In this document: piece by piece, positions 13,317-21,361 of the stretch
Position numbering within the stretch: position 1 is the stretch's first letter
Layout: the number at the start of each line of letters is the position of its first letter
IMG/VR virus record: IMGVR_UViG_3300045738_001183
Span: 1-24,762 of that record
Strand: one strand, 5' to 3'
DNA from: a virus
Length of the DNA stretch: 24,762 nucleotides
Made by a program: the position numbers and the translations under genes
Notes under the pieces: model-generated
The model's input: only the letters and a program-made list of their open reading frames with translations
Told to the model about the DNA's origin: nothing
The model's database searches: none

Positions 13317-15689
13317 TTAACCTGTGAAAGTATCAGCGTTTTCGCTGAACGATCCTGTTCTGTGAACACTGAATTCGATGAAAATGAACTCAACTGCTCT
13401 GGTTGGTTGAATACCGATTCTGGCATGAAACTCATTACGGTCGATAGTATCTGGCGTATTGAGTTCGTCGTCAGCTTGGATAACCCAATCGGTTAATCCA
13501 CGACCGCTTTGAACTTCTCGTAAAATAGCGGTTGCAATGTCAATGAATCTCTGACGGAAGATTTCATCATGCGGATCGAATAGTAATTGTCTAGAAGCTT
13601 GGCGAATTCTTTTTTCGAGAACAAACAATAGTCTTCTAACGTTTACACGATCTAATGCAGTTGGCCTTCTTTGTAGAGTCTTTTGACCCCAGACCATGAA
13701 TCCATCGAAATCAGCGAAATGCACAATCGGATTGATGGCGTTACGATTGCCATACATCATATCCCGCTCTTCTAGAGTTGGACGGCTGTAAACATCCGAA
13801 ATACCTGGAACAATGCCACGGTTAGCACCAGCGGGTGCGTACCAAGGTTCAGCGAACTGATCGCTTCGTGCATAAACTGCCATTACAGAACCAGATGGCG
13901 GCACCCAAATGTCAACTGAATTGAAGTTGTCCCTTTGCTTGAGCCAAGGCCAATACAAAGCGCCAAAGTCGCTATCAAATCTAGTTGTATTCAGTGGGTG
14001 AGCACCATTTTGCCATTTTGTTATTTCTTCTACTGTCAATCCAAATGGCGGATCAATGATTGCCAAGCAATCCCCTCGCATCTGAGCCAAGTCAAGCATC
14101 GCTAAAACGACAGTTGTTGATGCATGTCCAGGAACGGCGATCAAGTCAATGTCAATCTGTTCTGGCTCGGATAGAGAATATAGACCCGTGAACCCAAGGA
14201 TATTACCTTGGAGCAAGTCGTCCTGATCGTCAGGATCAGCAGGGATGCCATCTGCACCACCTGTTAGACTGTAAGTACCGTCTAGAGGGTATGCTGATGT
14301 TGCGGTATTATCTTCACACCGAACCCAATCAGATACTAGTGTAAGGAATGATTCTACATAGAACCGGCTACTTGCATCTTTAGTCAAGTTGCCCCAAGCT
14401 TCTACCTGAACTGAGTTGTTGTATACCTCTAATTTGAAAACACTTTCTCGTATATCGTTTGTGATAACGATTTGGGTGCTACTTCCATCAACGCCGTGAC
14501 TATCGGCGGTAACTGCAAAGGTGAATACTCCTGTAACGTCGCCAGCACCAACTGCTTTACCGTAAGTGTCACTAGCAGCATCGCCACTTATACCGGCTGG
14601 AGATGTTCCGCCACCAGTAAATCCATCGTAATCGAAGATTTCAAAAGCGGTACTCTCGGTTTTAACCAGAATTCTAGCGTCTACTCCGTCGTGTAATGTT
14701 GTTAGTGTTAAGTTATTACCAGTTTCCGATGCTACAAATCCACCAGGAATTGTACCATTACTAATTTGGAGATTAATTTCTGCTACGACTTGTGTTGTTG
14801 TCTTTGAAGCACCTTCAAGGTCTTCTAGGTCAATGATCTGAGCCGCATTGTCAATAAGAACGTTATCGCTTCCATCTATGACAACTATAAGTTGTAGATT
14901 AGAAAGACCAGTGAAGTCCCAAACGCCCGCAGAGGTGTACCCATCAGCGGGATAACGGTCGGCAGCGGAAGTTGTAGCTCCCGGAAGCATGCCCGTGCCT
15001 AGTCCAGTAACTTTTGTACCACCAGCGTGCTCATGACCATGGTGATCAAGTGGACCATAAATGGCGTCTTGAACCGATACTAATTCTAGAGAAGCATCAG
15101 GCCCGTATGCGAAGGTTGTTTGAACCGCAAGCATGTCCGTAACACCAACAAGAAATTCAATGCCATCAATATCTGCACTTAACTGGTCGTTAAGTTCTGC
15201 AACCAGTTCGGTAGTGGTATAAGTGGCATCTGCAACAACTAAAGTTTTCGATGCTAGAACACCATTTAACTTCCATCTGAAGAATGCATCTTTTGCAAAC
15301 ACATATGAACCTGCTGTATCAGATTGCAGGACTACTTGAGTACCGGCTACCGGAATGTCTACAGCGGCAGTTTTTGCTCGTTCATCACTTACAGCATCTT
15401 CATCGGCTACACGCACGACAAAAAGTTCATTAGCTACAAGTAAATATTGCTCTGCGGCATACATTAAATACGGATCGCCGATGTCTGGATGCGGGTATCC
15501 GAAAAGTGTGTGCAATTGCCTGTTCGTTCTGACTACAGTCGGAATGTTGATCGGTCCTTTACTAGCGAAGCCAACCAATCCTGCTCTGTGGAACGTCTGC
15601 TCAGGAGCAATGAAAGATAAATCTTTTTCAGCAATTCGAACGCTTGGTGAAATTGTGTTCGAAGGCGGAAATCCCCTTAAAATCGCCAT
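13317..15689 (-). CDS. Tail sheath protein (T4 gp18-like)
   Basis: 790 aa. It is a contractile sheath protein by its conserved ends. The N-terminus RGFPPSNTISPSVRIAEKDLS is followed by VGFASKGPINIPTVV and a loop AAEQYLLVANELFVVRVAD. The C-terminus has QKTLQRRPTALDRVNVRRLL, then FDPHDEIFRQRFIDIATAIL and the final strands RAVEFIFIEFSVHRTG. The middle 400 residues are T/S/G/D-rich and probably form surface domains inserted in the sheath fold, as in other large sheaths. Start by GGGAG 9 bases before the ATG. It follows the 73-aa gene by 4 bases. It contracts to drive the tube through the host envelope. Confidence 0.9.
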   Translation of the reverse strand: MAILRGFPPSNTISPSVRIAEKDLSFIAPEQTFHRAGLVGFASKGPINIPTVVRTNRQLHTLFGYPHPDIGDPYLMYAAEQYLLVANELFVVRVADEDAVSDERAKTAAVDIPVAGTQVVLQSDTAGSYVFAKDAFFRWKLNGVLASKTLVVADATYTTTELVAELNDQLSADIDGIEFLVGVTDMLAVQTTFAYGPDASLELVSVQDAIYGPLDHHGHEHAGGTKVTGLGTGMLPGATTSAADRYPADGYTSAGVWDFTGLSNLQLIVVIDGSDNVLIDNAAQIIDLEDLEGASKTTTQVVAEINLQISNGTIPGGFVASETGNNLTLTTLHDGVDARILVKTESTAFEIFDYDGFTGGGTSPAGISGDAASDTYGKAVGAGDVTGVFTFAVTADSHGVDGSSTQIVITNDIRESVFKLEVYNNSVQVEAWGNLTKDASSRFYVESFLTLVSDWVRCEDNTATSAYPLDGTYSLTGGADGIPADPDDQDDLLQGNILGFTGLYSLSEPEQIDIDLIAVPGHASTTVVLAMLDLAQMRGDCLAIIDPPFGLTVEEITKWQNGAHPLNTTRFDSDFGALYWPWLKQRDNFNSVDIWVPPSGSVMAVYARSDQFAEPWYAPAGANRGIVPGISDVYSRPTLEERDMMYGNRNAINPIVHFADFDGFMVWGQKTLQRRPTALDRVNVRRLLFVLEKRIRQASRQLLFDPHDEIFRQRFIDIATAILREVQSGRGLTDWVIQADDELNTPDTIDRNEFHARIGIQPTRAVEFIFIEFSVHRTGSFSENADTFTG

Positions 15690-15693
15690 AGTG

Positions 15694-15915
15694 TTATTCT
15701 CCCTTACTCAATTTATTTGGTACTTGCCGTGTTGAGATCAAACCATCGGCTTCTGCTCGATCAACATATTCTGTTTTTCTTTCGTCAGCCAAAAGATAAA
15801 CGTTTTTGCCAGCCCCAATTCCCGGTATGTTCAAACAGGTAAACGTGTTCGTTGCCCTAGTTGATCTAATTACCAATTGTACTGGCGATCTACTTTTGTT
15901 AGTGATTTCAATCAT
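15694..15915 (-). CDS. Small 73-aa protein between gp15 and sheath genes
   Basis: Its ATG comes one base after the gp15-like stop, and its stop is 4 bases before the sheath ATG, so it belongs to the tail operon. The peptide has a strand-rich start (MIEITNKSRSPVQLVIRSTR) and a helical end (DERKTEYVDRAEADGLIST). I do not recognise a family. A minor tail or assembly role is likely only from its position. Confidence 0.65.
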   Translation of the reverse strand: MIEITNKSRSPVQLVIRSTRATNTFTCLNIPGIGAGKNVYLLADERKTEYVDRAEADGLISTRQVPNKLSKGE

Positions 15916-15916
15916 A

Positions 15917-16909
15917 CTAATTCAATTCCTCAACGGCATCTTCTAATCTATCTAGTACGTCAGTGATTTCTTTTTGCTCAGTGCTATTGAAGATATTAGT
16001 TTTTGTCTTCAATACTGCCTTGCGTCTAGTTATCGGTTGAGGTATATATGTCTCAGCCGTTAAATTAAATTGATACTTTACCACTCTTATGTTTTGATCT
16101 CCTGGCTCAACATCAATATTGTTTGCTATCGAGTCCAGCTTAACTCCCGTTTCCCACGGAACTCCTCTTACCCGTATATATGCAATAGGACTGAATTTCA
16201 GAAGTATTTGTTCAATGATCTGATTCATGTCTTCTACGTAAAGGGTCCAAGCGTAGAGGGTGAACCCAACATCGATTGGGATACCCCGTGCTACTCCAAA
16301 AACTGTATCTCTTTCGTATTTTTCTCGTGTTGTGAATCCTGGTTTACCGTCTGGCCTATACCGCCTCATCCAATCTAAGGCTTTATGGTACGTGTACCTA
16401 TCTTGGTTGAACGCTAAGTCGGAGGAATGTACAGCCAACATTGGAAGTTTAATGCGATCTACAACTAGGCTATTGTCTTTGCGAACATTATCTTGCATGA
16501 TGGCGGCAACTGCTTTTTCTTGAGTTGCCCATATTATGGGAACTGGATGTGCCTTGCCGTCTTCATCGATAACAATTATGTCTTCAAACATTTGCCGAAT
16601 AGCTTCATCAGCACCACGTAGACCTTTGGCATATCTAACAATTGTATTTCTTTGAGGATTTTTGAGATCGTTGACTATGTGACCAGACTGCATAGGGTCA
16701 CACTGTCCCGATTCACCAATGCCTGTTTTTTTATTGCTGGCCTCTTCTAACCAACTCACATCTGGTCGGTCATTGATGGTTCGCCCCGGTTCGTCAGAGC
16801 AATATTCCGGTGGCACCTCATTAAGTATGCTTGCCTGATGTATGGACTTATCGTTACACTCATTGAGTGATTTTTGATTTTGATTTCCTGGTGTGATTAT
16901 TTTTGCCAT
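15917..16909 (-). CDS. Tail sheath stabiliser and completion protein (T4 gp15-like)
   Basis: 330 aa. T4 gp15 has a VPITYASKEHF motif, a D-MF-IVEQIL-F segment and a late strand pair ending in YPP. Here these are VPIIWATQEKA (123-133), EDMNQIIEQILLKFSP and YQFNLTAETYIPQP, in the same order. In T4 gp15 caps the tail and joins it to the head. This version has about 100 extra N-terminal residues, polar with several cysteines, that look disordered. AAGGA precedes the ATG. It begins the tail operon gp15, small protein, sheath, tube 1. Confidence 0.8.
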   Translation of the reverse strand: MAKIITPGNQNQKSLNECNDKSIHQASILNEVPPEYCSDEPGRTINDRPDVSWLEEASNKKTGIGESGQCDPMQSGHIVNDLKNPQRNTIVRYAKGLRGADEAIRQMFEDIIVIDEDGKAHPVPIIWATQEKAVAAIMQDNVRKDNSLVVDRIKLPMLAVHSSDLAFNQDRYTYHKALDWMRRYRPDGKPGFTTREKYERDTVFGVARGIPIDVGFTLYAWTLYVEDMNQIIEQILLKFSPIAYIRVRGVPWETGVKLDSIANNIDVEPGDQNIRVVKYQFNLTAETYIPQPITRRKAVLKTKTNIFNSTEQKEITDVLDRLEDAVEELN

Positions 16910-16967
16910 TGTCTATGTCCTTACTAAATTAGTTATGCCTACTAACACATAAATTGGGAGTAATGAA

Positions 16968-17774
16968 TTGGATATAAAAGTTAAATATCGAACTTACTAT
17001 AAGGGAGTACCTCCCAAACCAATAAAGTTACAATTACCGGGTTGGGCTGGTGATAGTCACGGGCACAGCGATGGTGACAAACCACAACCTTGGCATTGCC
17101 CGCCTTTTGTAGAAGGTTCTACATATGGTTTAGAGTTGGTTTATCCATTCAATACTGAATGTGAGGTAGTGCGGGAAAATGGTAAAGTACAGTTTATTGG
17201 CGACTTCACCGATGAATCGCCTTGGGATGATAAAGGCGATCCACCTTTTCTTTCATTCGCACCCGACCATTATGGGTTTACTTCTTCTTTGAACATAGAG
17301 CCACCAGAAGGCTATGTCACTAGAATAGAAACCCATCCCCGTTTCTATACTGATACGACCGGCACTGTACCAATAGCGGTGCCTGGGCATATACAAAGAT
17401 GGTGGCCACGTATCTTCTTCATTGTTTTCAAGTCGCCAGCAGAAGGACAGCGACATGTGTTTCGGCTAGGCGAACCATATGCCCAAATACTTATTGTGCC
17501 ACAACGAGTGTCGTATGATATAACTAAGATGACCAGCGATGAGATTGCTGCTGCAACCAATCGTGAGTCAAAAATACTTGACGCTAAATCAAAGATTGTC
17601 AAAAAGAAATGGAATGACCATGTTGGCAATGAGTTTGACGATAAGTATAAACAACTTAGCAAGATCATTGCGAAGGATGGTGAAGCAGGACTTGATAAAT
17701 TTTTAGATCAAGTCAAGCCCGCAAAGAAGCAGGTCAAAAGAATTGGTGGCTTTGTCAAAGTTAAGAAAAAATGA
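16968..17774 (+). CDS. DUF6065-like protein with lysine-rich C-terminal helix
   Basis: 268 aa from a TTG start. GGGAG stands 7 bases before it, and the nearby ATG stops after four codons. Residues about 1-190 resemble DUF6065 proteins: an N-terminal W-rich part (LQLPGWAGDSHGHSDG), a central PFNTECEV... with a beta-sandwich feel, FAPDHYGF, a W-W segment at the membrane-like RWWPRIFFIVFKSP, and FRLGEPYAQILIVPQRV. The function of that family is not known. The last 70 residues are basic and helical. It diverges from the gp15 gene by 58 bases and overlaps the next 50-aa gene by ATGA. Confidence 0.5.
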   Translation: MDIKVKYRTYYKGVPPKPIKLQLPGWAGDSHGHSDGDKPQPWHCPPFVEGSTYGLELVYPFNTECEVVRENGKVQFIGDFTDESPWDDKGDPPFLSFAPDHYGFTSSLNIEPPEGYVTRIETHPRFYTDTTGTVPIAVPGHIQRWWPRIFFIVFKSPAEGQRHVFRLGEPYAQILIVPQRVSYDITKMTSDEIAAATNRESKILDAKSKIVKKKWNDHVGNEFDDKYKQLSKIIAKDGEAGLDKFLDQVKPAKKQVKRIGGFVKVKKK

Positions 17775-17923
17775 AACACTTTCCTATCAAAAAAAGAAAA
17801 GACAAAAAGCCCGTGTTCATCGTAGATCACAGAGGTTCTTTGCCAAAGCCCGAACTTCCAAAGAAGGTGTTGTTTAAGATACACAAGCCGGAAGTATATG
17901 TAGAATTTGTTTTCAAAGATTAA
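17771..17923 (+). CDS. Small basic 50-aa protein, unknown
   Basis: The ATG overlaps the previous stop (ATGA), so it is translationally coupled to the DUF6065-like gene. The peptide begins MKHFPIKKRKDKKPVFIVDH and is strongly basic, with a strand-like end (VYVEFVFKD). Its coupling and sensible composition are the reasons to accept it. Function unknown. Confidence 0.55.
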   Translation: MKHFPIKKRKDKKPVFIVDHRGSLPKPELPKKVLFKIHKPEVYVEFVFKD

Positions 17924-17968
17924 GCCGGGTCGTCGGAAAGTTTATTTGCGATAACTCATTAAAGCTTC

Positions 17969-18544
17969 TCATTTATTTTTCTTCTTTTTCTTCCACTCCT
18001 CGTGCTTCATGTCGGGATGCACTTTATTGCAGTCATGACGTGGTGTTTGATCAGCAGGCTGCTTCTTTTTCCCAGACTTGAGCGTTCCAGATTTTAGTTG
18101 AAGTTTCCACCAATCATCGTGAGACATTCCAGGATGTTCTTTGTTGCAATCGTGCTTGACCTCTAGCCAGTTAGAGAATTTGACGAATTTATTGCGAGCT
18201 TCTTCATGGACATTTTTCGCTAGTTCTTCCTTTAGACTTTTTATTTCTTTTTTCATTGGGTCTGTACGATAACGTGATGCTTCACTGAAGTCGTGGTCAA
18301 CAATTTCTAAATCTGCAACACTTGGGAAAAAACTACCGTGATTTGTGTCGATTCTTCCGGTTGATGATGGCTTATGCGGAGCCTCAAAGTCAACAACGAC
18401 TATTGGGTCGCCTCTGAAATCTACTGTTTTAAAAGGTAATTTATCTGTAATATCAATGCCATCTTTAGTTACAAGTCTACCTCTTTTAGGTCGTTCATTC
18501 GGATCACGGTGGACCGCTTCAATTAGGTCTGTTTCACTTTTCAT
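17969..18544 (-). CDS. Protein with two HDCNKxHPxMxHxxW repeats and lysine tail
   Basis: 191 aa. The ATG at 18544 is preferred to one at 18574 because AAAGGA precedes it by about 10 bases. The C-terminal third has two copies of a motif, at 131-145 (HDCNKEHPGMSHDDW) and 170-184 (HDCNKVHPDMKHEEW). C, H and H at fixed spacing suggest a small metal-binding unit. The C-terminus is KKKKKNK. The first 100 residues are acidic and look disordered or strand-like. It overlaps the 76-aa gene region and lies in a leftward cluster with the neck-like gene. No family is recognised. Confidence 0.6.
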   Translation of the reverse strand: MKSETDLIEAVHRDPNERPKRGRLVTKDGIDITDKLPFKTVDFRGDPIVVVDFEAPHKPSSTGRIDTNHGSFFPSVADLEIVDHDFSEASRYRTDPMKKEIKSLKEELAKNVHEEARNKFVKFSNWLEVKHDCNKEHPGMSHDDWWKLQLKSGTLKSGKKKQPADQTPRHDCNKVHPDMKHEEWKKKKKNK

Positions 18545-18570
18545 TTCTTTTTTATCCTTTTGGTGGCTTA

Positions 18571-18801
18571 TCACGAAAATGATTTCGGAACGTCTGCTTC
18601 AACGCCATGCTTCATAACGGCCAATTGTCGCAACAAACCCTTGACGTTGCCAATTAGATTGAGGAATCCTTCAAATCTCTCTCCCTCAAATGCTTCGAGT
18701 TCAATTTCTAGTTTATGAGCTAGGTCATCCAGTCTTTCGATTAACATATCGGGATTTTCATGTTGGGTGACGCCTTCTCTCCATTCATTGAAATTTTTCA
18801 T
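18571..18801 (-). CDS. 76-aa helical protein with MKNFNEW N-terminus
   Basis: AGGA precedes the ATG. The peptide starts MKNFNEWREGVTQHENPDML and continues as two or three amphipathic helices. The start resembles the MK(T/S)(F/Y)xE(F/W) capsid-targeting N-termini of T4-type internal head proteins. That is a weak pattern here, so the role is uncertain. It lies in the leftward cluster between the neck-like gene and the HDCNK repeat gene. Confidence 0.55.
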   Translation of the reverse strand: MKNFNEWREGVTQHENPDMLIERLDDLAHKLEIELEAFEGERFEGFLNLIGNVKGLLRQLAVMKHGVEADVPKSFS

Positions 18802-18835
18802 GTGTATGTCCTAATATAAGGTTTCTCTATATATG

Positions 18836-19384
18836 CTAATTGCTATTGAATTCATTTATCTTAAAGTCGGGTTTGTTTTGGGTAACCTTGCCCTCTCCAG
18901 TAGTAACACTTTCCTGGAATTTCTGGCATAGAATCTCTAATCTCAAAGCTCCCCATAATTTGTACTCCCCGGTACTCCTTTGAACGATAACCCAATTTTC
19001 TCTTAGATGTGGCGTGTATAATCTAGAACCTATCTTTGGGGGATGCCCTACCGCACGAAGAACAGACTTATAATTGAATTGGAATAACATTTCGTCTGGT
19101 GAATCAAAACCAAATGCATTCATTGCATTTTGTGATGGTATTGGTTCATATACTCCGTATAGTTGTATTGGGTGGTTAGAAAAAATCTTTCCACGATCTT
19201 CCCAATATAAGGGATCAACAGTGCCAGATTGAATGAATACTTCATGATAAAAGATGGGGGAACCGCCCATGCGTATAATTTCCTCATCCCACAAATTGAA
19301 TAAATCGTGTTCTGGATTTTCTGGGTCGAATTGTTGAATATCACCTACTACTTTGTAAGGAGTTCCGTCTTGGTTCTTTATCAT
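18836..19384 (-). CDS. Neck/head-tail connector-like protein
   Basis: 182 aa. Residues 28-120 read LFNLWDEEIIRMGGSPIFY, DPLYWEDRGKIF, IQLYGVYEP and FGFDSPDEMLFQFN. This resembles neck proteins of T4-like and related phages (the gp14-type family), which sit between head and tail. The family match is from memory of the pattern only. The N-terminus MIKNQDGTPYK shares an IKNxDGxxY motif with the 212-aa protein at 21875. The C-terminus (FKINEFNSN) is flexible. It diverges from the DUF2061 gene with 17 bases between starts. The downstream leftward genes may share its transcript. Confidence 0.5.
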   Translation of the reverse strand: MIKNQDGTPYKVVGDIQQFDPENPEHDLFNLWDEEIIRMGGSPIFYHEVFIQSGTVDPLYWEDRGKIFSNHPIQLYGVYEPIPSQNAMNAFGFDSPDEMLFQFNYKSVLRAVGHPPKIGSRLYTPHLRENWVIVQRSTGEYKLWGALRLEILCQKFQESVTTGEGKVTQNKPDFKINEFNSN

Positions 19385-19401
19385 ATAAATATATATATGT
19401 T

Positions 19402-19623
19402 ATGAACGGTAAAAGCATTCAGAAGAGAAGACACTTAGCTAAATCACTAACTTGGAGGGTGATTGCAGCAACAACTACCTTTCTTATTGGGTGGGCAATC
19501 ACCGGGAATATAGGATTTGGTGCTGGAATTGCCTTTATAGATTCCTTCATTAAGTTTATGCTATATTACTTTCATGAAAGGTTGTGGTATCGGTGTAGCT
19601 GGGGGATCATTAGAAAGGAATAA
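19402..19623 (+). CDS. DUF2061-family membrane protein
   Basis: 73 aa. KSLTWRVIAATTTFLIGWAI (14-33) and YYFHERLWYRCSWG (55-68) match the KSxTWRxxAxxxTF...YYxHERxW pattern of DUF2061. It has two membrane helices. In bacteria DUF2061 genes often occur near sulfate-assimilation genes; its biochemical role is not known. A T4-consensus TATAAATA (19384-19391) lies about 10 bases before the ATG and overlaps the divergent start. There is no Shine-Dalgarno. It is followed after one base by the PQ-loop gene. Confidence 0.75.
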   Translation: MNGKSIQKRRHLAKSLTWRVIAATTTFLIGWAITGNIGFGAGIAFIDSFIKFMLYYFHERLWYRCSWGIIRKE

Positions 19624-19624
19624 T

Positions 19625-19975
19625 GTGTTAACTTTATTTTCTTGGGCAGCAGTTGTGTTGCTGGCTTTTAGTTACTGGTTCCAAATTTGGAAAACTCATG
19701 TACACAAAGAGGTCAGAGATATTTCTCTGACGTATCACGTATTGCTTGCTCTCGGATTTGGCATTCTTATTTTTACGGCGGTGCAAGAGGGATCAACGAT
19801 CTTCACCGTTAAACAAATAGCTACATTCATACCAGTTTGCATTATTATTATGCAAATTATATGGCATAAACGTGATCGATGGCACGATGATATCGATCCG
19901 TTTTGTTCTTGTGGGAAGGAACTAGAACTGAATTGGAAATATTGCCCCTGGTGTAAGAAAGAAAGTAATTTGTAG
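19625..19975 (+). CDS. PQ-loop (SemiSWEET-like) membrane protein fused to a zinc ribbon
   Basis: 116 aa from the GTG at 19625, with AGGA 5 bases upstream. Residues 5-80 form three membrane helices. The first has the PQ-loop layout (SYWFQIWKTHVHKEVRDISL), with FQ in place of PQ. Such half-transporters dimerise. Residues 93-112 hold C94, C96, C107 and C110, with WKYCPWCKKE closing a zinc ribbon on the cytosolic side. I have not seen this fusion often and the cargo is unknown. It is coupled with the DUF2061 gene. Confidence 0.6.
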   Translation: MLTLFSWAAVVLLAFSYWFQIWKTHVHKEVRDISLTYHVLLALGFGILIFTAVQEGSTIFTVKQIATFIPVCIIIMQIIWHKRDRWHDDIDPFCSCGKELELNWKYCPWCKKESNL

Positions 19976-20003
19976 AAGTCCACGCTTCAACGTTTTCACA
20001 ACT

Positions 20004-20282
20004 TTAAAATTGGTCGCTGATGGCTCGGCGTTTTTGTGCGCTACGGGTTTTCTGGCGACGAAGCCTTTTGTCCGTATGGACTCCCGTTCCAGTAATGTGG
20101 GACTGATGCCCCATAGCAGTTTTAAGTTGGTCGGCCTTGGTAATTACTAATGGGGCGAACAGATCATTTTTCTTTGGTAGCGCAGTGGGTTGTGACCTTT
20201 TCTTCCTTGATGCCATTTCTGTTAGCTCTAACCATTCTGTAAACTTCATGTACTTCATATCATTATCTATAAACTTGAGCAT
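20004..20282 (-). CDS. Basic 92-aa protein with MKFTEWL N-terminus, possible internal head protein
   Basis: In-frame starts are at 20282, 20258 and 20249. The last gives MKFTEWLELTEMASRKKRSQ. TATAGATA, one change from TATAAATA, lies before the 20258 ATG, so the shorter forms may be the true product. The body is strongly basic (DKRLRRQKTRSAQKRRA) and would bind DNA. The start resembles the capsid-targeting sequence of T4 internal proteins, and LTE is a gp21-type (L/I)xE cut site, but both are short patterns. A terminator lies directly upstream of the ATG at 20282, so an upstream message would stop there. Confidence 0.55.
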   Translation of the reverse strand: MLKFIDNDMKYMKFTEWLELTEMASRKKRSQPTALPKKNDLFAPLVITKADQLKTAMGHQSHITGTGVHTDKRLRRQKTRSAQKRRAISDQF

Positions 20283-20311
20283 AAAAAAGCCCGCCTTGCG
20301 GCGGGCTTTTT
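20283..20311. terminator. Bidirectional rho-independent terminator
   Basis: AAAAAGCCCGCC-TTGC-GGCGGGCTTTTT gives a perfect stem with T-tracts on both strands. It can stop the rightward DUF2061/PQ-loop transcript and the leftward transcript from the 135-aa gene. On the minus strand the T-tract touches the ATG at 20282. Confidence 0.8.
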
Positions 20312-20375
20312 GTTTGCGGGATTGTAATGAGTTAAATTAATCGGCCAACCTTAAAAAAATGTTTTCATAAAAAGT

Positions 20376-20480
20376 CGCAACCTCCAAGGATGGCGGCTTT
20401 TCGGTGGCTTTAAGTCCGCCGCAAGATAGCCATTTGACCCGAACTTATCATCCTGGAGGTTGCGGCGGACTTTTTGTTTT
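20376..20480. promoter_or_regulatory. Two mutually exclusive hairpins (attenuator-like)
   Basis: Arm B, CGCAACCTCCAAGGATG (20376-20392), pairs with CATCCTGGAGGTTGCG (20449-20464) with one bulge. Arm A, AAGTCCGCCGCAA (20412-20424), pairs perfectly with TTGCGGCGGACTT (20460-20472). The right arms overlap at 20460-20464, so only one hairpin can form. On the plus strand, hairpin A is followed by a TTTTTGTTTT tract. On the minus strand, B is followed by TTTTTATG. The arrangement is that of a terminator/antiterminator pair just after the 135-aa gene. No ligand or leader peptide is evident. Confidence 0.5.
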
Positions 20481-20487
20481 CGGCAAG

Positions 20488-20895
20488 TTAGTCTAAAGTA
20501 ATTTTTGTTGTAATAGCAATTGTGCCACCACCAGATGGTAGTGTGAATGGGGCACCTGAGAATCTTTCGAGCCACAACAGGTTGTCGGGGGTGCTGCCAT
20601 CGGTGCCGGTTACATAGTAGCCGTAAACTACGGCACCTGTAGTAAATGTAAAAGTTTGCTCCGAATACTCGGCAGTTGTTATGCCGCCAGCCTGAGTTGT
20701 TGTCCAGCCAGCCGCCAACAAAGTGATTGCGACATAGCCAGCCTCAGTTGCTTCAGTAATGGTGGCAATGTTTGCGTCGTCATCAATAGTTTGATCATCT
20801 GTGTATAGGTGCAAAACCGGATCGGTCGGGTCAACCATATTCACAATATATTGCAGTAATAGAATTTCGCCTTCATCTGGTGCCAGAAGCGTCAT
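20488..20895 (-). CDS. Fibre-like virion protein, beta-rich
   Basis: 135 aa. Threonine, glycine and alanine are abundant, charge is low and strands alternate (TFTFTTGAVVYGYYVTGTDG, then LPSGGGTIAITTKITL). The pattern, with LLPxEGE near the start, a GY segment, GWTTTQAG and a YYVTG...LLWLERF core, resembles small fibre or decoration proteins common in phages. No enzyme motif is seen. GAGAGG precedes the ATG. The stretch AGGTAAAAACCATGA around its start also occurs at the 21571 gene, a shared leader. The alternative-hairpin region follows directly. Confidence 0.6.
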   Translation of the reverse strand: MTLLAPDEGEILLLQYIVNMVDPTDPVLHLYTDDQTIDDDANIATITEATEAGYVAITLLAAGWTTTQAGGITTAEYSEQTFTFTTGAVVYGYYVTGTDGSTPDNLLWLERFSGAPFTLPSGGGTIAITTKITLD

Positions 20896-21000
20896 GGTTT
20901 TTACCTCTCATTAGCAAAAAAAAATTTGTCTGTATTATTTAAGCATGGAGATTTAATTTCCACACACTTTAATACATTGACAAAATAAGGAGGTGAGGGA

Positions 21001-21339
21001 GTGAAGCGACCTAATAAATCAGAACTCATTGATTACATGCATGACATCAAGGGAGCCGCTTTGAGATGGGGTGTGAATGAGCGTACTATTCGAAGATGGC
21101 TAGCGTTAGAAGACCTGTACAATCCTCGTGATGGGTACGGGCCGGGCAAGCTAGATAAAGAAAAAGCCGCCCAAATTAGGCGGCTTTCATCAACGGGATA
21201 CACTCAATCGCAATTGGGCACGATTTTCAACGTCTCGCAGGCGATGGTGGGGCGAGTTGTCAACAATATCGCCCATCCAGTCAATATGCGACTCAAGGGG
21301 ACGGCGGAAGTGAAATATTCTCCCGCACGGCATTACTAA
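21001..21339 (+). CDS. Helix-turn-helix DNA-binding protein
   Basis: 112 aa from a GTG with a strong AAGGAGGTGAGGG upstream. Two HTH segments are visible. Residues about 17-32 (GAALRWGVNERTIRRWLALE) resemble a MerR/resolvase-like recognition helix. Residues about 58-82 (LSSTGYTQSQLGTIFNVSQAMVGRVV) resemble a Hin-like or transposase-type HTH. It has no catalytic domain, so it is probably a regulator. A hairpin that terminates the opposite strand lies inside the coding sequence. It stands alone on the plus strand between minus-strand genes. Confidence 0.7.
   Translation: MKRPNKSELIDYMHDIKGAALRWGVNERTIRRWLALEDLYNPRDGYGPGKLDKEKAAQIRRLSSTGYTQSQLGTIFNVSQAMVGRVVNNIAHPVNMRLKGTAEVKYSPARHY
21158..21187 (-). 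terminator. Minus-strand terminator embedded in the HTH gene
   Basis: The plus-strand AAAGCCGCC/GGCGGCTTT pair (21163-21171 and 21179-21187, 7-base loop) gives on the minus strand a stem followed by TTTTTCTTT. It is placed to end the leftward 69-aa gene transcript (21362-21571) about 175 bases downstream of its stop. The plus strand must encode it in codons KEKAAQIRRLS. Confidence 0.6.
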
Positions 21340-21361
21340 CGGGATTATTGAACGGCGGACT

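Noticed and set aside
15467-15476. TTAAATACGG inside the sheath gene, and ATAAATACC near 22683
   Set aside because: Both contain TAAATAC but lie within coding regions on one strand or the other with no start codon after them, so they are likely chance.
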